The position numbers were made by a program, and so were the translations under genes. From the NCBI GenBank assembly GCA_035048815.1, contig JAUCBN010000055.1:3169501-3233500 (forward strand): 64,000 nucleotides of DNA, read 5' to 3'. The notes beneath the pieces are model-generated. The model saw only the letters and a list, made by a program, of their open reading frames with translations, did not search any database and was not told the origin of the DNA. This document shows, piece by piece, positions 12,478 through 24,666 of the stretch. This DNA is from Abelmoschus esculentus (Eukaryota > Streptophyta > Magnoliopsida > Malvales > Malvaceae). How positions within the stretch are numbered: position 1 is the first letter of the stretch; each line of letters begins with the position of its first letter.

Positions 12478-15162
12478 TTAGCGATGTTCTCCGTTTGGTG
12501 CTGAACTAGCTAGAGCCCTGCAAAAAACAATACTCAACTTGGTCGTATCAACTGATATACAAGTGTGTCTTCGTGTTTATGGATTGTAAATTAAATTTCT
12601 CAGTCAAGAAAATTGCAAATCACATAAAAATTAACAAAATCAATTAAGGTAGTATGAAGTTCCAGATTATGAATGCATGAAATCAATCAAATGAAAAGGA
12701 AAACGAATTTCAGTGTCATGAAGAATCACTGAAATGTAATAGCAGAACTAGCCAAATTCTTAGCTATCTAATAAAATGCAGTATGGCATCCTTAAAAATT
12801 TTTGGATACGCGAAAGTATTTTTCTGTGAAATAATGTCATGCCGAAAGTCTGTTTATATTTGAACTTATAAAGTGGGAGTGAAAGAACTAACCACAGACC
12901 TCAAATACCAGCCATAGGCAATCGAATGACGTCCGACAAAAGCTAATGAGATAAAATAGTTGACAAATAACATTCAAACAACTATGGTTACATAGTCATC
13001 AAGAGAATTGACATATTTTTTTCATGCTTTGAATTTGATCAATAGTCACTCAAAATTATAAATAATTAACCCTCCAAGCAATCGGTCCTGTTGTTATCCC
13101 TTTTAGAAGACTCGACTTGCATAGAATGTTCTTATTAACAGCATAACAAAAAAGGCGATGAAAGTGATGTTTGATTTTAATATTAAAACTTAATAACTAA
13201 GAGCTGTCATAGCCACTCATTTAAACAGGCAATGTAGAAGAGAATTTTACAAAAGCCCATCCACTAATAGTTCACCTTCAAAATAAAATGAAAGATAAAT
13301 TCATCCACTAACAACACTATCAGATTTTTCAGACTCAGACTTTACTTAGATGATAAAACTTCCATTTTTTCCTTAAAAATATCGTATCCATATAACAAAG
13401 CAAAATTTCAGATATTCATGCATGTATGTCTATTGCAATCACATATGGTTATGAAGTTGAAATCACTACCACTTACAATACACAAACATATAAAACATGC
13501 AAATGAAAATATAGAGGAGGAAATAAGAGGTAATAGTAATACTTATGACTGCCTGAAAGGCTGAAACTCATTAAGGTGCCACCACAAAATAATAACAGAA
13601 ACTTAGCTCGGAAAGATGCATAACAATAAGATTACCAATTATCTCAATGTTCACATACAGTACGAAGACCTGCTCATAAATGTTATAACTAAAGAACTTA
13701 AACTTATGCATATGCATCGCTCACAACACAATACCCAAACATCATAAATGCAAGAGGTTAATAACTACATCAGAAAAGGAAAAACAAATTATCGAAAACT
13801 TCAATTAGATAGGAATTCCACATCACAGACTTGTTGGCTAAATGCAAACCATGCAAGTGTTTACTTTTCCAAATTGAAAAATAGCATTTTTGTTGTTTTT
13901 CGCTGAAGTTCCTAGCTTATAAACAATTAACTCATTCTATATAAATGTTGATGACGAAGATGACAACCCACCAAATGCAATATACTCGGTTTGGCACATC
14001 AAATTATCAACAATAAGAAGAATTTCACATCTATGTGTCTTTTAAAATCATCCAAATGCAAGTATAAAAATATGTAAACTATACACAATTCTCTAGTAAA
14101 TAGAAAATAGCAACCACAGTGAACATAACTGGTAAGTTTTCACCAATCAAAGACTACTAAATTCTATAGGGAAGACAAAGCCCAGAAAACATGAAGATCT
14201 GTCTTTCAAGATATACAGTTAGAAAGGCATTAATGTTTAAAAGGGTGCACAAACTAGCCTAATCTCTGAGATTTTTAAAACCCAGAACATCCAAAAACTA
14301 TAACAATCTCTCACAGTAATTGCAATTTAGAAATAAGGAAATCTATTTTGGTATGCCATCCAAAACAGAGCAGACTATGAAAATGCTGAACAATAAAATG
14401 AAAAACCATAAATTTCTTTTGAATTCCCTCAATCAAACAAAACCCAGAGACTAAATTCTAGAAAAAGCATCCTCAATATATAATAAATTAATAAATCAAT
14501 CGAAGAAGAATCCAATTCTCCAAAAAATTCATCAAAATCAACCCTATAAGAACTCACTTTTTATGGCGTCTCCCTCTCTTAGCACCCCAAACTTCAAGCT
14601 TAGAAATAGGGCAACCACAGCGAGCCCGGAAAAGCAAAACAGCCCGTCCGTTGGGTGGTGCCATCTTCCTTAATTCATCCCTCAAACACTCATAATCAGG
14701 GTTCCCTTCACTCCCACCTTTCCAAGGCAAACGATCAATCTCCTTTGATCCATTTCTCACAGAATCCTCAGTTTGTACCTGCAAATCGAACTCCAAAGCC
14801 TTTTTCATCCCCTTACATCCAGGCTTTTCGCATTTACGGGATCTTGAACCGCACCAGAACTCGATGGAAATAAGGGTTGTGACAAAGAAAAGAGTGCAAC
14901 CCAAAAGGTATGACACAAAAGGGATAGATAAGGAAGCACTGTGGGTGGAAAGGAGAGGGGAAAGTAGGAGGCAAAGGGAATGGAAGAGGTAGGAGAAGTA
15001 AGAGGATAGGAGAAAAGTGCCTGAGAAAAGGACTAAAATCAGGATCAGGAGCTCTAGGGTGGCTGATGGAGAGTGTTTGCAGTGGAGGTGAGGGGAATGG
15101 TGGTGGTGGTGGTGTCCGGTAAATTTGGTGGCGGCAGTCGCGGTGGATTTTGAAGGAGGCAT
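12478..15162 (-). CDS. Membrane protein of the plant 'ribosomal protein L34e superfamily' type
   Basis: Exon 1 is 15162-14558 and exon 2 is 12517-12478. They are joined across a 2.04-kb intron with donor GTGAGT and acceptor TTTTGCAG. The split Lys codon leads into ALASSAPNGEHR and TAA. Without splicing the frame stops at once (KK-TGA at 14554). I start at MPPSKSTATAATKFTG, because the longer open frame to 15279 runs into an inserted MITE (15246-15406). The in-frame ATG at 15180 is an alternative. The protein has a natural six-His stretch near residue 17, two hydrophobic membrane segments, a Cys cluster (FWCG..CEKPGC) and a basic tail with RARCGCP and KRGRRHKK. The family name comes from a weak likeness to L34e; the membrane segments argue against it being a ribosomal protein. 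The function is not known to me. Confidence 0.65.
12518..14557 (-). other. Long intron of the L34e-like gene
   Basis: About 2 kb with no coding sequence, bounded by a good donor and acceptor on the minus strand. Base composition is less extreme than in the surrounding intergenic DNA, and I see no recognisable transposon inside. If exon 2 were wrong, this would instead be downstream sequence. Confidence 0.55.
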
Positions 15163-15245
15163 GATGATGAAATCGAGCATGTTAAACTTAGAAACTGTAT
15201 ATTTGATGGGATGCACTCGGGTTTTATTTTTAATATCATTAATAC

Positions 15246-15406
15246 GAAAAATTATATTATGGGTCAGTTTCACTATCACATGTTTTTATGTAATATTTTT
15301 TTTAAGTGTTTTTTTACTTTAAAAATTAAAAAATAATAAGGTGAATAGTTTTTATTGGTTAGTCTCATAGATGACGTGGTAAGACTGATCCATGATATAA
15401 TTTCTC
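15246..15406. mobile_element. Mutator-like MITE with perfect 9-bp target duplication
   Basis: The left end GAAAAATTATATTATGGGTC and the right end GATCCATGATATAATTTCTC are inverted repeats. The 9-mer CATTAATAC lies directly on both sides (15237-15245 and 15407-15415). It is 161 bp long and belongs to the same family as 24667-24786. It sits 84 bp upstream of the start codon of the L34e-like gene, so in its promoter or 5' leader. Confidence 0.9.
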
Positions 15407-15415
15407 CATTAATAC

Positions 15416-17199
15416 TTAATATCGTTATATATTATTATATTAATTAATAAAAATTAAAAAATTTAAATATTTAATATATAATTATTAATTTATATTAAAT
15501 ATATTATTTTTATATAATTATATATTAAATTCTTAAAATTTTTAACTTTTATTAATTTTATTAAATAATATTTAAGGAAATTCAACATTAATAATATTCG
15601 ACGTCTATTATAAACACAATATATTCTTTGCTATTTTTTTTCTTTCCCTCTATTCGAGAAAATATATTCTTTGCTTAAATTTGAAAGTTAAAATATTTGG
15701 TTATAATCCCTTATTTTTATTCAAGTTATATAATATAATGTAATATTCAAGGGTGGATCAAATTTTTTTTGAGATCCTTTATTTTTTTTTATTAAAACGA
15801 GATTTTTACTTTATTGAAATATTATTATCTTTAAAAATTTTAGGGTGTATGATTTATTTAAAAATATATATGTATTTTTTTCAAAAAATTATCATAATAA
15901 AAATTATTATTAGATTAATATCTTAACAAAAAAAATTAAACATTTAAACTTAAATATTTTAATTTTCACCTAAAAAATATATTTTTTTGTTATGTTTTAA
16001 GTTTTAGATAATGATATGTATACACATAATTATATATTATAAATATTTAATTTAATTTCTTATTTTGAGATCACTATGCGATCGTTCTTATTGTGCTTGT
16101 CTAAAACCCAATAATATTATTTTTATATTATTAGTATTATCAATAATGTTTAATAATATTATCATGTATGTATATGCGTATATATTAATCATAGTAGTAT
16201 ACACTAATGATAATAATAATAAAATAGAATAATAAATAATATAAATCAATTAAAAATAAATAAAACTCAATATTATTATAAGTCCAAATCTATTTACAAA
16301 ATAAAAGACCCAAACAATATTACAAGGTTCAATCGGCTAAAATTAAACACAACTAAAAAAAAAGCTAAAAACCTAATCAAATAACATAATTAATTATTTT
16401 TCATGTGTAGTCGAATCTGAATCGTTGCATCAAATATGATCTAACGATTCAGATCAAAGAAAAACAACACTTCATTTATCACATTAAACCCGGACACGAG
16501 TTGTTCGCCTTTACATATACCTAGAGAAAATAATATCTTTATTTTTATCATCTTTTTAATTCGAATTTAAATTTTATTTCATACAATAAAGATAACGGAT
16601 AATTCTTGAAAATTCTAGATTTATCCTTAACTTGTTTTCAGAAACTCTATTTTTTTATTTAAAATAAAATTTTATTTTAAACTAATGTTTTTCAAATTAA
16701 TTTCATTGTAGATGAAACTAATTTGAAAAACATTAATCTAAACATAATTTTTATTAGCATTACAAAAACATTATCTTCGATAAATATATTATTGGTATCA
16801 TTCTAAGTATTAAAATATATAATTTTGAATTTAATAAATTATTTCAGTAAAAAAAAAATAGATGATATTTATTTTAAGAGATTCGAGTTCAATCATAATA
16901 TCTATAAAATATATGTATTGTCAAATATTTAAAAATATCTATAAATATCTATTATCTTATAATAATTAGGTGATCACTGAAGTAATTTATCTTTAATAAT
17001 ATTTGCAACGCGGTTTATTTTACCGAAAATAGATTTTAGAAATGGTTTTAGAAAAAATTACCAAACAATGATAAATGAATTATACCGCATCATTCAAATA
17101 TCAAAAAATATTTTTTAGAATTTATTTTCCAAAAATTATAATTCATTTTTTAAAATTTATTTTTTGAAATCTCATCTCCAACACGTGTCTTATTTAGGC
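15416..17199. other. AT-rich intergenic DNA
   Basis: No gene is visible. It includes a degenerate piece ending in TTCGACGTCTATTATAA near 15612, resembling the MITE at 39114-39331, and the short hairpin described separately at 16683-16735. Confidence 0.5.
16683..16735. repeat. Short near-perfect hairpin
   Basis: Arms of 24 bases at 16683-16706 and 16712-16735 pair with a single mismatch around a 5-base loop. Weaker pairing extends about 20 bases further out. It may be a tiny MITE or foldback remnant; as RNA it would form a hairpin of the size that yields small RNAs. Confidence 0.75.
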
Positions 17200-17206
17200 T
17201 TAATAG

Positions 17207-18000
17207 TTAAATAAATATCCAAATTATATTTGTGAATATTTTTGGTGTCTGAACTCTTTTTAGCTTTAAATAGATACTTAAAATTTTAACTTTAGTTCTT
17301 TTAAGTGTCTAACCATTAAACTGTTACTTTTATTAAAAAATTATTTTATTTTATTTTTTTAACTTATTTTTTAAAAAAATATCAGTTTTAAGTCTTTATA
17401 AAATAGTCCTAAATTTCTAACCCCAAACCCTCAAATTATCATCATTGTTGTCATTTAATATCTCATCAAAAATCATCATTACCGTTGTCAGACTACTACA
17501 ATCGTTTCCCCCACCCATAGTTTGTAATTGACTGTAGGTATACCAATGATTTTCTTTTAAAATTTAATTTTTTCGATGTTAGAAAACCGATTGACACATT
17601 TACTACCGGTTATTAACGATCATTGTTATTAGCAATGGGTGGTTGGGAAAAGCGGTTATGATGATACAACGATGATAATGGTGATCTTCGGTGAGACAAT
17701 AAACAACGATAACGATGATAATTTAGGGTTTGGAGTTTTGGGTTAAGAATTTGAGATTGTTTTATAAAGTTTTAAGATTATCATTTATTTTCAAAACTTA
17801 TATTTTATTTTAAAAATTAATAAAAATAAATTAAAAATTAAAATATATCATTTGTCACATTTTAATTGGCTAATGAATTGTTATTTATGGCTAGGTATTT
17901 AAAATAACCAAAATTAAAACTTTAAGCACTTATTTAAAGCTAAAAATAGTTTAAGTACCAAAAATATCCACAAATATAGTTTAGGAAGCGTTTATTTTAG
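17207..18000. repeat. Long-inverted-repeat (foldback) element
   Basis: The outer arms (about 17207-17340 and 17870-18000) are inverted copies, for example TATATTTGTGAATATTTTTG against CAAAAATATCCACAAATATA. Inner segments near 17440 and 17720 are also inverted (AATTATCATCATTGTTGT against ACGATAACGATGATAATT). There is no coding sequence and no clear target duplication. Confidence 0.65.
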
Positions 18001-18080
18001 TTGATGTCACACTAACTTTTTATGCTTTAAAGCATAAAAAGTGATATCAGAAGTCATGTTTTGCCTTGTTTGGTTTTAAA

Positions 18081-18207
18081 ATAATTTTGGATCGTTGGAT
18101 GATGATAATAGATAGTTAAGATTATTTTTATTTTTAAGTGATAATATTTATATTTTTTATTTTTAATCTTATTTATTCATTTCACTCGCTCAAAGATCTA
18201 AAATTAA
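18081..18207. repeat. Small foldback MITE, degraded copy
   Basis: The arms carry TTTTGGATCGTTGGATGATG and CACTCGCTCAAAGATCTAAA. These are partly complementary and match the plan of the element at 10742-10872. Confidence 0.45.
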
Positions 18208-18767
18208 TATAAAAATCTTTAAATTTTACATAATTTAATTTGATCTCATCTCTATTTAATTTGTCAAAATATAAATCATATATAAATTTCTTTATTTAAA
18301 TATTATTTTCTACCGCAAGTTTCTACAAAATAAATGAGAACTTTTAATTTATACTTTTTTTCTAAAGATGTTAGACATGAGTTATAAGTTTTTACCAAAA
18401 ATATTTTTAATTTTAATTTTAGTTTATTTTAGTTATTTATATTTTATGATAATTATATACTGCGGTAAAACCTCAACTTTGTTTGAAAAATTCAATTTCT
18501 AAAAATAATATATCTAATTAATTAGTAATAAAAATATATTTTTAATTTTTTATTAAAAATAATATATTATTTATAAAATGTAATGAAAATATAAAGAGCC
18601 CCACTTTTCTTTTTCTGAAAAATGTTTTTTTAACTTTTATTTTACTTTTGTTTCTTATGCTAATTTAAGGCTTAAAACTAAATCAGATTGATAAATTGGG
18701 TATTTTTTTATTTACTCAAAACTCAATATATGTTATTATAATTTAAAAAAAATATTACGTTGGGTAG
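18208..18767. other. AT-rich intergenic DNA
   Basis: Low-complexity A/T-rich sequence. I see no gene or clear repeat structure. Confidence 0.5.
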
Positions 18768-19305
18768 GGATAGGGATATGCATTCGGTTAATTCAGTCGA
18801 TGGAGAACCGAATTAAACGAAATTTTTAAAATCTTAATCGTTAACCAAACCGAATTATTTTTTACCGAATTAATTGAATTGAAATTATTTCAGTTAATCA
18901 GTCGAATTAACCGAATTAATCAAAAATTATTATAAATTTTGGCTAAATTACATAATAGGTCACTAAATTATGTTAAAATATTTTTTAAGTCATTAAACTT
19001 TCATTTTATGTCAATTTAATAAAAAATTAGTGACCATTTTATAATATTAAAAATTTAATAAAAATTTTATAATTTTTAAAAAGTTAAATGACTAAAAATA
19101 AACATATATAATATATAATATTTAATATATAATAATTTGGTTAATTCGATTAGTTAATCAATTTCGAACCGAATTAACCGTTAACCGAATTTTCAAAAAA
19201 AAATAACCGTTAACCGAATTTATTTAAAATTAACCGACCGAATTAACCAAAATAATTTCGATTCGATCGATTAATTCAATTAAAACCGAATAATGTCCAC
19301 CTAAG
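18768..19305. repeat. hAT-like MITE with AACCGAATTAACCG-rich arms
   Basis: The left end (AGGGATATGCATTCGGTTAA) and the right end (AAAACCGAATAATGTCCACC) are imperfect inverted repeats. Both arms are packed with degenerate CCGAATTAA/TTAATTCGG motifs around an AT-rich core. The overall plan is that of 26952-27765. I could not define a target duplication. Confidence 0.5.
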
Positions 19306-19446
19306 TATGAGTGGACCAAGGGATAGGCCCAAATTTACCCTTATATATACGTATCATATACATGTCATATTATATATTTGTACATTTTATGATCTTTATA
19401 TTTATAATATATATTTTTATCATAAATATTTCGGATAATTAATTTA

Positions 19447-19970
19447 GAGTAATTTACATTTTACATCACTAAACTTAACATTCATTTTCATTTACATCAT
19501 AAACCTTTAATTTAATCAAATTATATCATTCAACTTTCATTATTTATAAATTAAGTCACTTATATTGGTATCATTAAATATCTATAATGAAAAAAATTGA
19601 AATTGATATTTTTATTTAATATGTTTTTTTATATATCATCAATAAATGATATTTAATTAGTAATTTAATTTTTTTTTAAAATTATAAGAATTTTTTTATT
19701 TTTCTTTTAAACTTATTTAAACGAAATAGAAATTTTCTACATAAAATTATTAAAATTGTCAATTAAATATTATTTAATAGTGATATGTAAAAAATATATT
19801 AAGTAATAGTATTAATTTATATGTTTTTTTTTAAATTATTTAATTGTGTTAGCATAAATGATTTAGTTTACTAATAATAAAAGTTGAATGATGTAATTTG
19901 ATTAAATTGAATGTTTGTGATGTAAATGAAAGTGGATATTAAGTTCAGTGATTTGAAATGTAAATTACTC
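19447..19970. mobile_element. Non-autonomous Mutator-like element with long TIRs
   Basis: The 524-bp unit is flanked by the perfect 9-bp direct repeat ATTAATTTA (19438-19446 and 19971-19979). Its ends are inverted repeats of about 125 bp, starting GAGTAATTTACATTTTACAT and ending in the inverse of GAGTAATTTACATTTCAAAT. The interior is AT-rich and non-coding. Long TIRs and a 9-bp duplication are the signature of Mutator-like elements. Confidence 0.92.
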
Positions 19971-19979
19971 ATTAATTTA

Positions 19980-20851
19980 AATTCAAATCCCATAGGATGA
20001 AAATCATCTTTAAAATTAATTCATGTGTTCTTAAAAATGTTAGAATTTCTGACTTTATAATTCTTATATTTTTCATATAAATGATATGGCTACACATGAG
20101 AGATGTAATTTTTTATAAAATAATAAATATATTTTGTACAATAATTATTATTTATCTCCATATTTTTTAAATGAACATTCACGTGCCAAAATTGAATTTC
20201 TCCTCATGCTTCAAAGCCACTTCATCCCACGTTTTCAATACTTTACCTGCTTTCGTAAAGGTAAAGAACATGGACTCTACTGAGATTACAAAAATACCCT
20301 CACATAATTTTTTGGGAGCTCCGAGGCTTATTTATAATGTAATATAATGACCCCATTACATTTAGGCTCAATTGGAACAATTTTTTTTTTTCTGAAATTT
20401 TAATTAAAAGAATAATATTTTTTGAACTAAATTTAGATTAATAACTTTTTTTCAGACACGTAGAAAATATTCGCGTTCTATAGAATAAGGATTAATAATT
20501 TACGTCTAAAAGAACACAAAATAAATCTGACGTGGATTATTACTTTCGTTTATTTCTTTAACTTCTTTTAGTAATTTCATGTTGCAAGACGAGATTAGGA
20601 GAGATAAACTCAGAAAATAACTCAATTTATTGTAATAAATGGAATGATTAAAAAATAAATGACCGTGTTGAAATTACAAGTTATTCACATTTTACAGAAT
20701 ATAAATTACTAATTACACCGTAATTCATATTTTGCAGAATGTGAATTACATTCAATATTTTACGAAATGCAAATTACATTTAATTTTTTACTTTATATTT
20801 TTTTAAAATAACTTTCTATGATAGAAAAATTACATTTAATTTTTTACTCAT
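19980..20851. other. Intergenic with a short degenerate tandem repeat
   Basis: No gene. About 20690-20790 holds three degenerate units of roughly 35 bp (ATTTTACAGAATATAAATTAC and variants). Confidence 0.5.
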
Positions 20852-21053
20852 GATCGACAACATATTCGTGCTTTCTTGAAGGTTTGCGATTCGTTCCACC
20901 AACAAGGTGTGCATGAGAATATATTGAAGCTCAAGCTATTTCCATACTCTTTGAAAGACCGAGCTAGAGAATGGTTGAATGATATTTCAGCAAGTTCTAT
21001 GGAGTCATGATCAACTTTTTACAAGAGTTTCTTAACAAGATACAACCCACTTG
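20852..21053 (+). pseudogene. Ty3/gypsy gag fragment
   Basis: Frame +, from 20852, encodes a recognisable piece of the retrotransposon gag domain, with HIRAFLKVCDSF, LKLKLFPYSLKDRAREWLN and, past a TGA at 21007, FYKSFLTRYNP. Only about 65 codons survive. No protease, reverse transcriptase or LTR is recognisable around it. Downstream sequence to about 21300 contains several TCGATAC/ATCAATAC motifs like those in the gypsy-like repeats at 43.8 and 46.2 kb. Confidence 0.8.
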
Positions 21054-22867
21054 TGGTTTGATACATACTTGTGGTGTTTCAATATGCCTTTAATGGTTAT
21101 TTGAAAATCTCTATTAACGGCTATGAGCCATATCAATATAGCCTTGGTTGTATTAATACTAGGAGCAGTGTTTCGATACACGTAGAAGTTTTTTGATACG
21201 TCCTTCTTGATTTTATGTTCAACGACTCTTTCTCAAAGAGATCGTATCAATACAAGTGCTTCATGTTTCGATACACCTTACAAGAATAAAAAATTTACTT
21301 GGAAATCAACTTCAAACGGCTCCAATCCAATCTTAACAGTCTCTAACGATTAGGAACTCAATTGAGATTATAAAATAGATCTTCAAGAATCAGAAAAAGA
21401 TTAATGATTCATAAATCAACAACTATATGATCAAGAAATGTCTTAGTGCTTATCTTGTCAAATTTCTTGTGTAGACAAATACTTATAAGCTTTATTGTAT
21501 ATGTATGCTCAAGTATTGTAAGTTTTGGGTGAGTGCTTAAGTGTGCAAAGAAACACCTACTAGAGAGATTTCTAGTTTTCTCTTATTTAAGAGTGTTCTT
21601 AAGATTCGAGTTATGAGTTCTTGAATGTTAAGCTTGTGATTGAGTCTAAGTTGTAAATGGTTGTCTCCTAATCTTAAAAAAAGATTTTTTTAATAAATTA
21701 TTTAAATCCTTAATAAGAAATTAAGGTGGTGATTGTAGGATTGGTTAGAAATCTGAACCATTCTAAAATTATTTTATCTTTTTTCTATTTTTTTGCTTCC
21801 CACTTCAAATCATCCAACTAATTATTTTCACCCCTTGACGATCAATTCGGTTGAAACATCAAACCCAATACTTTTAATACTACTTTTTTGAGTTGAGTAT
21901 ATTCTTTTGATATTAGATATAAATCTTAAAGAGTTAAGGTAGTTTATAAAATTGCATATTTGATTAAATTAATGAATTTAAAAAATTTATCTTTAGTAAT
22001 TAAGGTAATAAACATAAATTTCATTTAAGAAATTAAATTACTCTAAATTTTCACATCTTTCAATTTTAATCTATATTTTCACAAATTTTTAGATAATCAA
22101 CTCATCATCTCTCAATCATTTTCAGTTGATTGATTGTCTTAACGATATCAAATATAATAAAAATGTTAAATTATTAAAAAAACTTTTAAATCATGTCATG
22201 CAATATAATATAAAAAATTGAAATATAAAAATGGACAATAGTGGCATTCTCGTCCATAAAAATGTCCGTCGGTTTGGAAAGGATCACCGTGTGGGACCGT
22301 TATATACTCGGTTTCAGAAGGTAATTTAAAAGTTCTGTTGCGTTATTAAAATTCAATTGTTGTGCATAAAAAAATTAAAAAATATTTTAATAATATATAG
22401 TAAATTATTAAAAAAAAATATTAGTTCAATTTGTAATCACCTTCATAATCCATAATTTAAACTGATTAATTAATGAACTGAATGTAGGTAATTATATAAA
22501 AATAATAAATATAAATAAATGATTTCAAAATTAACTTTTCAATATTCTTAAAATAAAAAAAAACAAATTCTAAATTAGGCGAGGTTATTAAAAAATTAAA
22601 CTGAATCAGATTGATGTTGATTTTAGAATAAAAATTTCTGGATCAATCTCAATCTGATATATTTATATATTTTTATTATATTAAATTAGGTCGAGATCAC
22701 AATAAATATTTTTAAGTCGGAATCGGAACGATAAAAAACCCGATCTCCTTGTGATTCCTACCTAACTGAAATTTCAGCTCTGAGTCAGCAACAACCTGCC
22801 TCTCCTTATCTTATTATTTATTTATAGCATTATTTTTTTTTATTGTTTCCACTGTTTCTGTTTTCTC
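21054..22867. other. Degenerate repeat remnants and upstream region of the HAD gene
   Basis: The first 600 bases are probably further gypsy remnant, with repeated GTTTCGATACAC-like motifs. The rest is AT-rich. I see no coding region. Confidence 0.5.
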
Positions 22868-22874
22868 TATAAAT
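22868..22874 (+). promoter_or_regulatory. Probable TATA box of the HAD hydrolase gene
   Basis: TATAAAT lies 122 bases before the start codon and is followed by a pyrimidine-rich leader. Confidence 0.55.
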
Positions 22875-22989
22875 TCCTACATTTGAAACCCTTTCGCTCG
22901 GACTCTCTGCATTTTTGCTTAACCTCTTCAAAAATCTTCATCTTTTTCCTCTGATTTTCTCATCCATTTGTTTTCAAAAGCTTTATCTC

Positions 22990-24423
22990 ATGGATTCTTC
23001 TTTCAATTGCATCTTGTTTGGTAAGGATTTTCTTCCCCCTTATTCTTCTTTTACTCAAAATTTTCCTGCTCAATTTCTTGTTTGTTTCTGATCTATTGGC
23101 TTGGAATTTTTCTTCGGTTCGTAACAGATTTGGATGATACGCTTTACCCTTCCAACACTGGAATAGCTCAAGCTGTCAAGAAAAACATCGATGGTTCGTC
23201 GTTTCGATTTCAAAGATTTCGCCAGATTTTGCGACTTATTTTGCAGGAATTTAGGAAAATTTTAAATTATTTTCTGTTTTCCAGATTTTCTAATTGAGAA
23301 ATGTGGATTTCCGGCTACGAAAGCTTCAAATCTCAGAGTCGAACTCTTCAAAACTTACGGCAGTACCCTGGCCGGTTTACGAGTAATTTTCTCTTCCGAA
23401 GTTAGATTGTTTGCAGATTTAATTCTTAAAATTTGGATAATTTTTGAAGTTTTTGAAAATCGTTTGTGCAGGCATTAGGCTATGACGTTGACGCCGATGA
23501 TTACCACGAGTAAGAAACACCATATCCATCTTCAATCTATCGATTTAAAAGATTTTTCTCAGTTGATGAATTGAACACGTATTTTGACTTTATTTGGAGC
23601 AGTTTCGTCCATGGAAGATTGCCGTACGACGTGATCAAGCCAAACCCTCAGCTACGTAATATCTTACGTAGCATCAACCAAAGGAAAATCGTAAGTTATA
23701 AACAAAACGAAAATCATTAAAATCAATTAGGAATTCTTAAATCCTCAATTTTTACGAAGAAATTTTTGTTGTGAAGCAGATCTTTACGAATTCCGATAGA
23801 GTTCATGCGATTAAGATTATGAAAAGGTTAGGAATTGAAGACTGTTTCGACCAAATCATATGTTTCGAGACACTGAATCCGAATCTGTCAAAATCAACGC
23901 GTCCGGACGAATTCTCCGTCGTTCTCAAACCATCAACGGAGGCCATGAAAATTGCTCTCAGCGTCTCCGGTGTTGATCCCCGACGAACAGTAATTCTTCT
24001 TCTTCTTTCTAAAATAGAAAAAAATATATTTATCATTTTTATTTAAAATATTTAATTATTTTTTTGCAGCTGTTTCTGGATGACAATGTTCGGAATATAT
24101 CCGCTGGAAAAGCTATGGGTCTCTGGACTTGTTTGGTAATATCTATTTTTCAAAACATATTATTTATTATTTATATATATATATATATATATTTTTTCCA
24201 AAAATAATGAATCTGACTATTTTTTTTACAGGTTGGAACGACGTCTCGGACACAGGATTCAGATTATGCATTAGAATCCGTTCCGAAGTTGTCTGAAGTT
24301 CTCCCCGAGATCTTGTGTAGTGACTTACAGTTGGATGGTGTTCTTGATCCGTTCAACATCTCTGTCGCCGACCGAATTGAACCTGACGTTGGCGTTGGAC
24401 TTTCGGCCTCGGTCTGCACGTAA
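22990..24423 (+). CDS. HAD-superfamily hydrolase, pyrimidine-5'-nucleotidase/SSM1 type
   Basis: Putative cytosolic phosphatase of the HAD family, in the group related to yeast SSM1/SDT1 pyrimidine 5'-nucleotidases. I built eight exons: 22990-23020, 23128-23193, 23285-23382, 23472-23509, 23603-23690, 23780-23989, 24070-24135 and 24232-24423. All join in frame to give 262 residues. HAD motif I is DLDDT (nucleophile Asp11, acid/base Asp13). Motif II is FTNSDR, the motif III lysine is in KPSTEAMK, and motif IV is LFLDDN. The cap region contains GYDVDADDYHDFVHGRLPY. The first intron interrupts motif I after the first base of the Asp11 codon. The exon 2 donor (GTTCGT) is weak but is the only one that keeps the frame and the family sequence. 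The physiological substrate cannot be read from the sequence. Confidence 0.92.
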
Positions 24424-24517
24424 TGCAGTCAATTATTATGTCCATACTAATTAATCATGTAAAAATGTGTATGTATGTATTAAATATTGAATGGAATAAT
24501 GGCATTGTTTTGCCCTT

Positions 24518-24601
24518 AAAATGTAAGATTTGTTGTAATATATCCTTCCACTATTAAAATGTAAGATTTGTTGTAATATATCCTTCCACTATTAAAATGT
24601 A
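24518..24601 (+). repeat. 38-bp exact tandem duplication in the HAD gene 3' region
   Basis: A 38-bp unit starting AAAATGTAAGATTTGTTGTA occurs twice with no difference, and the first 8 bases occur a third time. It starts 95 bases after the stop codon, so it probably lies in the 3' UTR. The T/G-rich content resembles polyadenylation-region sequence. Confidence 0.9.
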
Positions 24602-24666
24602 TAATATAATGTTTAAAGTTTGAATCTCGTTGTCAATATTATCTTTAATCGAATGGTGTTAAAATC

